Shown piece by piece: positions 27,519-35,291 of a DNA stretch of 64,000 nt. The position numbers and the translations under genes were made by a program. The stretch is taken from positions 124,001-188,000 of the forward strand of contig JAGZIN010000002.1 of NCBI GenBank assembly GCA_018366195.1, in the 5' to 3' direction. This stretch comes from Butyricicoccus pullicaecorum (GTDB taxonomy: Bacteria; Bacillota; Clostridia; Oscillospirales; Butyricicoccaceae). Within the stretch, counting starts at the first letter, position 1; each line of letters begins with the position of its first letter. The notes below the pieces were generated by a model. It had not been told where the DNA came from, did no database searches, and saw only the letters and a program-made list of their open reading frames with translations.

Positions 27519-28085
27519 ATGACAACAGCCAATAAAATTACACTGGCACGCATTGCGCTCATTCCGTTCTTTATCTGGTTTGCGACTCGGTGGACACCGA
27601 CCGGAGATGCCATTGCACTTGTCTTGTTCTGTGTGGCATCGGCTACCGATTTTTTAGATGGCTATGTGGCGCGTAAATATAATCAGGTGACAGATTTTGG
27701 TAAGTTCGTTGACCCGCTGGCAGATAAGCTGCTCGTGACCGCCGCGCTGGTGATTTTTGTGGAGCGCGGACTGTTTGCTGGCTGGATGGTGTTCGTGATT
27801 CTGGCGCGCGAATTTATCATTACCAGCCTGCGCAATATTGCAGCGGCAAAGGGACAGGTCATGGCGGCGGCGTGGTCGGGCAAGGTTAAGACCTGTGTAC
27901 AGATTGCAGTCATCATTGCCATCTTCCTGTTCAGTATCGTAACCGGTATGGGAACCCCCTTGCCGGCAGTCCTGCCGTATGCCTGTGCATGGGTTGCGAC
28001 TCTTGTAACCATTTATTCCGGTTATGATTATATGCACCGGAATTGGGAGTTGGTTGCGCAAGGTGCAACCAAGCCAAAGCGATAA
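27519..28085 (+). CDS. pgsA: CDP-diacylglycerol-glycerol-3-phosphate 3-phosphatidyltransferase
   Basis: The protein is 188 residues from ATG 27519, 6 bases after GGAGGG. It makes phosphatidylglycerol phosphate at the membrane. The CDP-alcohol phosphotransferase motif D-G-x2-A-R-x8-G-x3-D-x3-D is complete at DGYVARKYNQVTDFGKFVD, then PLADK (about residues 48-70). Four or so membrane helices are present. It is co-transcribed with rimO. Confidence 0.95.
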   Translation: MTTANKITLARIALIPFFIWFATRWTPTGDAIALVLFCVASATDFLDGYVARKYNQVTDFGKFVDPLADKLLVTAALVIFVERGLFAGWMVFVILAREFIITSLRNIAAAKGQVMAAAWSGKVKTCVQIAVIIAIFLFSIVTGMGTPLPAVLPYACAWVATLVTIYSGYDYMHRNWELVAQGATKPKR

Positions 28086-28155
28086 GGAAGATGAAAAATA
28101 CTCGAGAACCCTTTTGGATTTTCGCATATTGGTGAGTTCCTTTTGATATGAACCA

Positions 28156-28190
28156 TGCCGGCGAGGGCAAATACCTTGCCGGTATTTTTA
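28156..28190 (+). terminator. Rho-independent terminator after pgsA
   Basis: CCGGCGAGG (28158-28166) pairs with CCTTGCCGG (28174-28182), with one G-U pair, followed by TATTTTTAT. Confidence 0.8.
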
Positions 28191-28248
28191 TATGAATGAG
28201 GGATAAATATGCAAACAAATGAAATCGCTGGTGTTTTTGATGAAAGCA

Positions 28249-28366
28249 TGGTATAATAATGAAATAAGCGACAATTATACCGGTATACCGGATATTTTAT
28301 GAGAATACCACCAGCGGCGCACCATGCAGCGTGCGTGACGTTTCATGCCGCTGTGGTATCCTATCA
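28249..28366 (+). promoter_or_regulatory. Extended -10 promoter and structured leader of the ABC-F gene
   Basis: TG-G-TATAAT at 28249-28257 is an extended -10 element with a poor -35. The leader then holds a strong stem from about 28302: ATACCACCAGCGGC pairs with GCCGCTGTGGTAT (one bulge) near 28349-28361. Attenuator hairpins are known before several ABC-F genes, so translation-dependent control is possible (inference). Apart from this, the 314 bases between pgsA and the ABC-F gene contain nothing else recognisable. Confidence 0.45.
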
Positions 28367-28399
28367 TTTGACTTGTAATAATCTAATTTGGGAGGAACT

Positions 28400-30007
28400 A
28401 TGATTACTGTATCGAATGTCAGCTTAAATTTCAGCGGGGAACCGCTGTTTAAGGACGTGAATGTAAAATTCACGGAGGGGAACTGCTATGGTGTCATCGG
28501 TGCGAATGGTGCAGGAAAATCTACATTCCTGAAAATTTTGTCTGGTGAACTGGATTCTACCACGGGCGATGTTTCGATCAAGCCAAATACACGTATGTCC
28601 GTTCTCAAGCAGGATCACTTTGCTTATGATGATTTTACCGTGCTGGATACCATCATTCAGGGAAATGCGCGCCTTTATGAAATCATGAAGGAAAAGGACG
28701 AGCTTTATACACATGACCCCTTTACAGAGGAGGACGGAAATCGGGCAGCTGATTTGGAGGCAGAGTTTGCAGAAATGGATGGCTGGAATGCAGATACAGA
28801 GGCAAGCCAGCTGCTCGAGGGTCTGGGGCTGAACTCGGCTGAGGTGCTCTATCGTCCGCTGCGTACCTTGCAGGACTCGGAAAAAGTAAAGGTATTGCTT
28901 GCGCAGGCGTTGTTTGGGCGTCCAGATATTCTGCTCTTGGACGAGCCAACAAACCATTTGGACGTAGACGCGATTCACTGGCTGGAGGATTTTTTGCTTG
29001 AGTTTGAAGGCACTGTGATTGTGGTTTCTCATGACCGTCATTTCCTCAATAATGTATGTACCCATATTGTCGATATCGACTTCGGAAAAGTACAGGTATA
29101 TGTCGGAAACTATGAGTTCTGGTATGAATCTTCACAGATGGTACAGCGTATGATGCGTGACCAGAATCGCAAGAATGAGGAGAAAATCAAGGAACTGCAA
29201 AGCTTTATCCAGCGCTTTTCTGCAAATAAGTCCAAGTCACGTCAGGCAACCAGCCGAAAAAAGCTCATTGAAAAGCTGAGCGTTGAGGAGCTGCCTGCGT
29301 CTTCCCGCCGCTATCCATGGGTCGGCTTTACAATGGACCGAGAAGCCGGAAAGGATATTTTGGAGGTCAAGGGGATTTCAAAGACCGTAGATGGCTTCAA
29401 GGTGCTCAATAATGTATCATTCATTGTGCGCAAGGGTGACAAGATTGGCTTTATCTCGGAAAATGAGCTTGCCATGACAACCCTGTTCCAAATCCTGATG
29501 GGAGAAATGGAGCCGGACGAGGGCACATTTAAGTGGGGCATTTCTACATCGCAATCTTATTTTCCAAAGGATAACTCGGAATTCTTCAATGAACATACCG
29601 AGAATATGCTGGAATGGCTGGCACCCTACTCGAAGGATACGCTGGAATCTACACTGCGCGGATTTTTGGGCCGTATGCTGTTTTCAGGCAACGACGTATA
29701 CAAGCCGGTCAATGTTTTGTCAGGTGGTGAAAAGGTGCGCATGATGCTGTCGCGCATGATGCTGTTTGGTTCGAATGTGCTCGTCATTGACCAGCCAACC
29801 AACCATCTGGACTTGGAATCTATCACAGCAGTCAACAATGGTGTTGCAGACTTTAAGGGCAATGTGCTCTTTGCAAGCCATGACCATGAGTTCATGAACA
29901 CGATTGCAAACCGTATCATTGAGCTGCGCGAAGATGGTGTGCTCGATAAGGAATGTTCTTATGATGAATTTCTGGAATTCCGTGCACAGTATAACAAGAA
30001 GCTGTAA
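28400..30007 (+). CDS. ABC-F ATPase, YkpA/YbiT-like
   Basis: The protein is 535 residues with two ABC domains and no membrane part, as in ribosome-associated ABC-F proteins. The first domain has Walker A GANGAGKST and Walker B LLLDEPTNHLD. The linker contains ANKSKSRQATSRKK. The second domain lacks a true Walker A (SENELAMTTL), a feature shared with B. subtilis YkpA, and its signature is LSGGEKVR. Oddities: the first signature is LQDSEKVK instead of LSG(S/G)EK, and the second Walker B is VIDQPTNHLD with Gln replacing the catalytic Glu. The start is ATG 28400 behind GGGAGGA. Confidence 0.92.
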   Translation: MITVSNVSLNFSGEPLFKDVNVKFTEGNCYGVIGANGAGKSTFLKILSGELDSTTGDVSIKPNTRMSVLKQDHFAYDDFTVLDTIIQGNARLYEIMKEKDELYTHDPFTEEDGNRAADLEAEFAEMDGWNADTEASQLLEGLGLNSAEVLYRPLRTLQDSEKVKVLLAQALFGRPDILLLDEPTNHLDVDAIHWLEDFLLEFEGTVIVVSHDRHFLNNVCTHIVDIDFGKVQVYVGNYEFWYESSQMVQRMMRDQNRKNEEKIKELQSFIQRFSANKSKSRQATSRKKLIEKLSVEELPASSRRYPWVGFTMDREAGKDILEVKGISKTVDGFKVLNNVSFIVRKGDKIGFISENELAMTTLFQILMGEMEPDEGTFKWGISTSQSYFPKDNSEFFNEHTENMLEWLAPYSKDTLESTLRGFLGRMLFSGNDVYKPVNVLSGGEKVRMMLSRMMLFGSNVLVIDQPTNHLDLESITAVNNGVADFKGNVLFASHDHEFMNTIANRIIELREDGVLDKECSYDEFLEFRAQYNKKL

Positions 30008-30029
30008 GCAATTCCGGTAAGGAGGAAAT

Positions 30030-30644
30030 ATGGCAAAAGCACGCATAGAATGTCCGCACTGCCAAAATGAGTGCGAGCGTGTGCCGCTGACGCGCATCAG
30101 TCCCGACCGTGACCCATCGGTTCGGGCAAAGGTACAAGACCTTTCGCTGTTTCGCTGGAAGTGCCCGAACTGTGGTACAACGATGCTGGTGGAGGACCCG
30201 TGCCTTTATCATGATATGGCAGGACAGTTTATGGTTTGGCTGGCTCCAGACGGCAAAAAACCGGAAACCGGACATTTTGACCCGCTGGCAGGCTATACGC
30301 TGCGGTATGTTGATGACCTCAATTCTTTCCGTGAGAAAATACAGATTTTGGAGCGCGGGCTAGATGACCGTGCTGTGGAAATCATGAAGCTGATTCTGTT
30401 TTTGCAGCTGGGGCATGATTTGGACGTTGTGGAGCTTGTATATCATGACCTCGATACAAGGACAGCGGATTTTCGATTTGCAGCCGTTTTATCCGACGGC
30501 GCAGAGCAGTATGTCGCCATGTCGGGCACAACCTATCAGCGTATCCTGCTGGACGTGCAGGAGCGCCTATATACACCGAGAGATTTTGTTAAAATTGATA
30601 CGAATTGGGCAGCAGATGCGATGGATTTGCTGCGCAGTGAGTAA
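30030..30644 (+). CDS. CpXC domain protein
   Basis: The protein is 204 residues. It begins with CPHCQNEC and has a second pair CPNC near residue 48, forming a zinc-ribbon-like CpXC N-terminal domain. The remainder is a predicted alpha/beta domain of unknown function. It starts 22 bases after the ABC-F gene with AAGGAGG, so the two are probably co-transcribed. Confidence 0.8.
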   Translation: MAKARIECPHCQNECERVPLTRISPDRDPSVRAKVQDLSLFRWKCPNCGTTMLVEDPCLYHDMAGQFMVWLAPDGKKPETGHFDPLAGYTLRYVDDLNSFREKIQILERGLDDRAVEIMKLILFLQLGHDLDVVELVYHDLDTRTADFRFAAVLSDGAEQYVAMSGTTYQRILLDVQERLYTPRDFVKIDTNWAADAMDLLRSE

Positions 30645-30680
30645 AAAGTGTGTCAGCTCTGACATACAGGCACAAGAAAA

Positions 30681-30700
30681 GGGACGGCGTATGCCGTCCC
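30681..30700 (-). terminator. Terminator for the minus-strand permease gene
   Basis: GGGACGGC-GTAT-GCCGTCCC is a perfect hairpin. On the minus strand it is followed by TTTTCTTG; the plus side lacks a T tract, so it mainly serves the convergent permease gene. Confidence 0.75.
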
Positions 30701-30721
30701 AAATTCCAACACAAAGGCGTG

Positions 30722-31588
30722 TCAATCAAATAGAAAATACGCCACAAGACCACCCACAATAGACAGAATGAGTGTGGCAGCAATCACAGGGCGGGCGCGT
30801 CTGCGTCCGTTTTCGTTGCTGAGCAGAATCATGTATCCAAAGCCTGCGCCTGTCGAAAGACCGGCAATGAGGCTGCCCATGCCAATCACACCGCTGGTAT
30901 AGAGCTGGGTGAGCAGGACGGAAATCGCACAGCTTGGTATCAGCCCGATAAAGGCGCAGATGATTGGCTGCAAAATACTGTTTTTCAGCATGAGGACAGA
31001 CAGATTTTCCGTCCCGATAAAATGAATGGCAAGGTCTAGAAGAAAGCCAATGCCAATCAAAAAGACAACCGTGCTGAGGGTACGCCCTAAGATGCCGCGA
31101 ATGGGTCCGCTGTCACAGCCGCAGCCGCAGCCCCCATTCATATCCAACTCGATTTCATAATTTTGATTGCGTTTTTTTCCCCAGAGGAATCGCAGGGCAT
31201 AGCCGCCTGCCACAGCCAGCACAAATTTTGAAAGAAATAGTGTGGCAATTGCAGAGCTGGAGACACCCTCTGAGAGCAGCACAGGAAGCGCTTCGTCGGA
31301 AGTGGCAAGAAAGACTGCAACCAGTGTTGCAGGTGCCAAATATCCATCGACAAAGAGTGCAGATGCGGCGGCAGAAAAGCCGCATTGCGGAATTAAACCG
31401 GAGAATGCACCCACAACAGGACCAAATTCTGCCGCTTTTTCAAGCAAAGCAGGGGTGGAACGCAAACGGTTTTCTACCCAGTAAAGCAGGGCGTAAACAA
31501 TGAGCAGAATCGGAAGCGCTTGCAGGACATCTAACGTGGCATGTTCGAGCGCATGTACAAGTGCATGTAGCATAATTTGTTCTTTCAC
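30722..31588 (-). CDS. Putative metal permease (ArsP_2 / putative manganese transporter family)
   Basis: The protein is 288 residues with eight or more hydrophobic segments. Two similar halves carry FSGLIPQCGFSAAASALFVDG and FIGLIPSCAISVLLTQLYTSG, an internal repeat typical of ArsP/DUF2899-type heavy-metal exporters. A cysteine-rich loop GGCGCGCDS near residue 152 could bind metal. The exact substrate (manganese, arsenic or other) is not decidable. The start is GTG 31588 or, with better spacing from GAGGTG, ATG 31573. Confidence 0.75.
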   Translation of the reverse strand: MKEQIMLHALVHALEHATLDVLQALPILLIVYALLYWVENRLRSTPALLEKAAEFGPVVGAFSGLIPQCGFSAAASALFVDGYLAPATLVAVFLATSDEALPVLLSEGVSSSAIATLFLSKFVLAVAGGYALRFLWGKKRNQNYEIELDMNGGCGCGCDSGPIRGILGRTLSTVVFLIGIGFLLDLAIHFIGTENLSVLMLKNSILQPIICAFIGLIPSCAISVLLTQLYTSGVIGMGSLIAGLSTGAGFGYMILLSNENGRRRARPVIAATLILSIVGGLVAYFLFD

Positions 31589-31720
31589 CTCACAATGGTT
31601 TCACAGGTAAAGTATCTGTATGGCTTTCTATTATAGCACAGACCATACAATCGTTACAAGGGAAACCCAATGGTTTCGTTAAAAGCTGTCGGCAAACCGA
31701 CATTTATGATAGGAGTATCC

Positions 31721-33451
31721 ATGAGATTTCAAGATTTACAAATAGACCCATCTATACAAAAGGCAATTCGGGAGATTGGATATGAGACCCCCACTCCCAT
31801 TCAGGAAAAAGCGATTCCTGCCATTTTGGCGGGACGCGACCTTTTGGGCTGTGCACAGACAGGTACCGGAAAGACGGCCGCCTTTGCCATTCCGATGCTG
31901 CAAAGAATGGGACGTCCGGTGCAAGGAGAGGTCAGACCCATACGCGGACTGATTTTGACCCCAACGCGGGAACTGGCTTTGCAGATATACGAAAACCTGT
32001 GCCAGTATGGACGATACACCGGACGCATATCTACGGTGATTTTTGGAGGTGTGTCACAAAATCCGCAGGTAGAGGCGCTCAAAAATGGCGTGGATATTTT
32101 GGTTGCAACACCGGGACGCTTGTGGGATTTGATGGGACAGAATCTGCTGGATATCAGCGCTGTGGAGTGCTTTGTTTTGGACGAAGCCGACCAGATGCTT
32201 GATATGGGCTTCATCAACGATGTCAAGCGTATCATTGCATGCTTGCCCAAAAAGAAACAAACTCTGCTGTTTTCTGCGACGATGCCAAAGGAAATTGCAG
32301 AGCTTGCACAGACCCTGCTGTACAAGCCGGAGCGTATTTCCATTCGGCCGGCGGCAACCCCAGTCGAGTGCATTGAACAGGGCGTGTACTTTGCAGAAAA
32401 GCAGGCAAAGCGTGAACTGCTCAAGACAATCCTCAAGGAACGTCATTTGCCGCAGACCTTGGTCTTTACCAGAACAAAGCATGGTGCAGACCGTGTTGCA
32501 CGTGATTTGTCGCGGGCAGGGATTCCAGCTAAGGCGATTCATGGAGATAAGTCGCAAAATGCGCGGCAGAATGCACTCAAACGCTTCAAAGAATATAAAA
32601 TACCCGTATTGGTCGCAACCGATATTGCAGCACGCGGCATTGACATCAATGAGCTGCCGCTCGTCATCAATTTCGATTTGCCAAACGTACCCGAAACCTA
32701 TGTACACCGCATCGGAAGAACGGGCAGAGCCGGACAGGAGGGAACGGCACTTTCTTTTTGCGACCCCTCCGAGCTGCCGTATCTCAAGGATATTGAAGCC
32801 CTGACACGGGTGAATATCCCAGCGCTGGAGCCGCCGGAAGGAATTGCTATGGCAGAAGCGCAGAGCGCAGCGCGTTATGTGAAGCATGACCCCACCCTTC
32901 CGCCTGAGCGCCCCGCAAGAAGCGAGAAAAGCCATCCGACCAGAAAGCGTCTGCATAAGACCGCGTCAGAAGCACCGAATCGCAGGAATCCGTCAGAAAT
33001 ACGGAGCGAGAAGACGGCAGATAAGCCGAAGCGCGGCACCGCCGCACCGGATATGCGCAAGCCCAAGAAGCAGGGTGCCCAAAAGCGCGGCACCCTGCCG
33101 AATGAGGGAGGGCGCGCAAATATGCGCACGTCCAAGCCGGAGCAGCGAAAGAGACGCTATGAGGAGCCTGAAACCCGCGTGGACGTGATGACTCCACCGA
33201 CCGGCCGCCCGCTGTCACCGAGCACTGCGGCACGAATCCGTGCAAAGGTGGAGGCAAAGCTGGCAGAACGTGCGGCGGAGCAAAAGAAAAAGGCGGCGCA
33301 CACGCGCGAGGCTGCCCAGAAGAAGGGGGCAATATCTGCGCAGAAGCGTCAGGCAGGACAGAAAAAGTCTGCACAGGCGCGTCAGGCAGGAATGGGTAAG
33401 GTACAGAGAAAACCGCAGACACGTTCCGGTCGTGGCCGTGCGCGTGGATAA
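31721..33451 (+). CDS. DEAD-box ATP-dependent RNA helicase
   Basis: The protein is 576 residues from ATG 31721, behind ATAGGAGT. The helicase core covers residues about 1-370: Q motif ETPTPIQEKAIP, Walker A AQTGTGKT, PTREL, VLDEADQML, SATMP and HRIGRTGRAG. A tail of about 200 residues rich in Lys, Arg, Ala and Gln follows and probably binds RNA. It resembles RhlE/CshA helicases of ribosome assembly, RNA decay and cold growth. The tail has many short basic repeats (AQKKGA, RQAGQKKS, RQAGMGK). Confidence 0.95.
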   Translation: MRFQDLQIDPSIQKAIREIGYETPTPIQEKAIPAILAGRDLLGCAQTGTGKTAAFAIPMLQRMGRPVQGEVRPIRGLILTPTRELALQIYENLCQYGRYTGRISTVIFGGVSQNPQVEALKNGVDILVATPGRLWDLMGQNLLDISAVECFVLDEADQMLDMGFINDVKRIIACLPKKKQTLLFSATMPKEIAELAQTLLYKPERISIRPAATPVECIEQGVYFAEKQAKRELLKTILKERHLPQTLVFTRTKHGADRVARDLSRAGIPAKAIHGDKSQNARQNALKRFKEYKIPVLVATDIAARGIDINELPLVINFDLPNVPETYVHRIGRTGRAGQEGTALSFCDPSELPYLKDIEALTRVNIPALEPPEGIAMAEAQSAARYVKHDPTLPPERPARSEKSHPTRKRLHKTASEAPNRRNPSEIRSEKTADKPKRGTAAPDMRKPKKQGAQKRGTLPNEGGRANMRTSKPEQRKRRYEEPETRVDVMTPPTGRPLSPSTAARIRAKVEAKLAERAAEQKKKAAHTREAAQKKGAISAQKRQAGQKKSAQARQAGMGKVQRKPQTRSGRGRARG

Positions 33452-33491
33452 AATTTTCCTGCCCGTTTGGTAAGAGAGAGGAGAAAAGCGC

Positions 33492-34676
33492 ATGAGTGTG
33501 TCACGGCGAATCAAGCTGTTTTTTACGATTATTTTCCTTTTGGGACTGACGGTATTTTATCCATTTATTGTTTACAGTACCAACTCTCTTGTGACAGAAC
33601 TGCGAACTCTGTGGATTTCCACGGCGATGGAAACCATGACGCATCAGTGGCTGGCAACTGCTTTTTTTCCAGAGAATATGGTGACTGAAGTCGTCGAAGC
33701 ACGAAAGCAGATGTTTGAGAGTCAGAAGGATATCCAGTCCGTTTGGGTGGAGCAGGAGCAGCCGCCTGCCCCGCCAGTGGACGAAAACCTGTCAGAGGAG
33801 GACAAGTTCTATGCGCGGTTTGATGAGCTGGAGCGGGAAAGTGCGGAAACTTTCTTTGCGGAGCACCCGCGGTACATAGAAAATGGATATGAAGAAATCA
33901 ATATGGACTGGTGCGAAAAGAAAGATGACACTGGAATTGTAACCAAGCAGGGCGATAAAGTCGTTGCAATCAATACCCAGAAGGATTTGATGGTCATTGA
34001 ACTGAATCGGGAAGGCACGCTGGGAACCGAATATACGGGATATCTTGCCATTGTAAAAGACCCCTCCCGCGTGGAGCTGGGGCTGTGCAAGGGCATGGGA
34101 AAACGTGCCGGACAGCGTATGCCGGAGCTTGCCGAATATAATGGAGCCATTTTGGGCATCAACGCTTCGGGCTTTATTGACAACGGAGAGGCAGCAGAAG
34201 GCGGCACACCGTATGGTTATGTCAAGAAGGACGGAGAAAAGCTTCAGGGTGCTTTTGGACATGGCTATAAAATCATTGGCTTTGATGCCGAGCATCGCTT
34301 CCTGATTGGCGATACAACAACGGCAGAGCAGATGGTCGATGCCGTAGAGTTCGGCCCTGCGCTCATTGTAAATGGTCAGAAAATCGAGGAGCTTGGCTCC
34401 ATCAACAGCTTGCAGCCGCGTACTGCAATTGGGCAGAAGAAGGACAAAAGTGTTCTGATGCTCGTCATCAACGGAAGAAATCAGGGCGGCTCTATGGGAA
34501 GCCGCGGCGTGGACTGCCGTGATATTCTATGGGACTATGGCGCGGTACAGGCATGTAATCTGGACGGCGGGTCTTCCTCTGTCATGTATTACCAGGGGCG
34601 CGTCATCAACTCACCGACGACCTCTACGGGCAATCGAGATGGCCGCCGCCTGCCAAATGGATTTATGGTGAAATAA
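33492..34676 (+). CDS. Phosphodiester glycosidase family (NAGPA-like) membrane-anchored protein
   Basis: The protein is 394 residues. The N-terminal membrane segment (about residues 8-28) makes it an extracytoplasmic signal-anchored protein. The C-terminal NAGPA domain shows LGINASGFID near residue 220, EFGPALIVNG, PRTAIGQ, VINGRNQGGSMG and the conserved NLDGGSSSVMYY near 357. Family members cleave phosphodiester-linked sugars on cell-surface glycopolymers; the substrate here is unknown. The gene starts 41 bases after the helicase gene, possibly co-transcribed. Confidence 0.88.
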   Translation: MSVSRRIKLFFTIIFLLGLTVFYPFIVYSTNSLVTELRTLWISTAMETMTHQWLATAFFPENMVTEVVEARKQMFESQKDIQSVWVEQEQPPAPPVDENLSEEDKFYARFDELERESAETFFAEHPRYIENGYEEINMDWCEKKDDTGIVTKQGDKVVAINTQKDLMVIELNREGTLGTEYTGYLAIVKDPSRVELGLCKGMGKRAGQRMPELAEYNGAILGINASGFIDNGEAAEGGTPYGYVKKDGEKLQGAFGHGYKIIGFDAEHRFLIGDTTTAEQMVDAVEFGPALIVNGQKIEELGSINSLQPRTAIGQKKDKSVLMLVINGRNQGGSMGSRGVDCRDILWDYGAVQACNLDGGSSSVMYYQGRVINSPTTSTGNRDGRRLPNGFMVK

Positions 34677-34725
34677 ACCCGTTCGCTGCTGCGGCAGATA
34701 TCATTTGATGGCATGGAGATAAAAG

Positions 34726-34758
34726 CAAAGGTGCATACCGAAACGGTATGCACCTTTG
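34726..34758. terminator. Bidirectional terminator between convergent genes
   Basis: CAAAGGTGCATACC pairs perfectly with GGTATGCACCTTTG around GAAAC. It lies between the glycosidase gene (plus) and the VOC gene (minus). The flanks are GTGTTTG on the plus side and CTTTTAT on the minus side. Confidence 0.85.
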
Positions 34759-34782
34759 TGTTTGACAGAAAAATGCGTGTTT

Positions 34783-35154
34783 TTATTTCCGTGTGGGTAC
34801 GATTTCCAGCCAGTAGCCATCTGGGTCGCTGATGAAATAAATGCCCATGGACGGATTTTCGAAGCAGATACAGCCCATTTCCTTGTGCTTTGCGTAGGCT
34901 GCATCGTAATCATCAACGCGGAATGCCAGATGAAACTCATTGTCGCCAAGGTTATAATCGCGCTCCCAGTCGCGCAGCCATGTCAGCTCCAGACAGAACG
35001 GAGAAACACCGTCCCCCAGATACACGATGATGAAAGAACCGTCCTCTGCATCAATGCGGCGCTGTTCGGTCAGTCCCAGTGCTTTCTCATAGAATTTGAG
35101 GGAGCGTTCCAAATCGCGAACATTATAATTGGTATGATAGAATTGAAACTGCAT
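34783..35154 (-). CDS. Glyoxalase/VOC family protein, probable lactoylglutathione lyase-like
   Basis: The protein is 123 residues from ATG 35154 behind GGAGG. It has a two-module beta-alpha-beta-beta-beta VOC fold: FYHTNYNVRDLERSLKFYEKA, LELTWL, FHLAFRVDDYDAAYAKH and FISDPDGYWLEIVP. His at the start, Glu in LELT, His in FHLAF and Glu in YWLEIV match the metal ligands of glyoxalase I. It is a plausible methylglyoxal detoxification enzyme. Confidence 0.88.
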   Translation of the reverse strand: MQFQFYHTNYNVRDLERSLKFYEKALGLTEQRRIDAEDGSFIIVYLGDGVSPFCLELTWLRDWERDYNLGDNEFHLAFRVDDYDAAYAKHKEMGCICFENPSMGIYFISDPDGYWLEIVPTRK

Positions 35155-35225
35155 AAAGAATACCTCCAATCGGGAATCAGGATATTGATACAATAACATA
35201 TTCGTATGGAAAAGACAAGTTATCG

Positions 35226-35254
35226 TTTACAATATCCCGGCAGTTTGCTATACT
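35226..35254 (+). promoter_or_regulatory. Sigma-A promoter for gdpP
   Basis: TTTACA (35226-35231), 17 bases, TATACT (35249-35254), 37 bases before the gdpP start. Confidence 0.7.
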
Positions 35255-35291
35255 ATACCTGTATAATTATGTGTAAAGGGGGGATTTTGCT

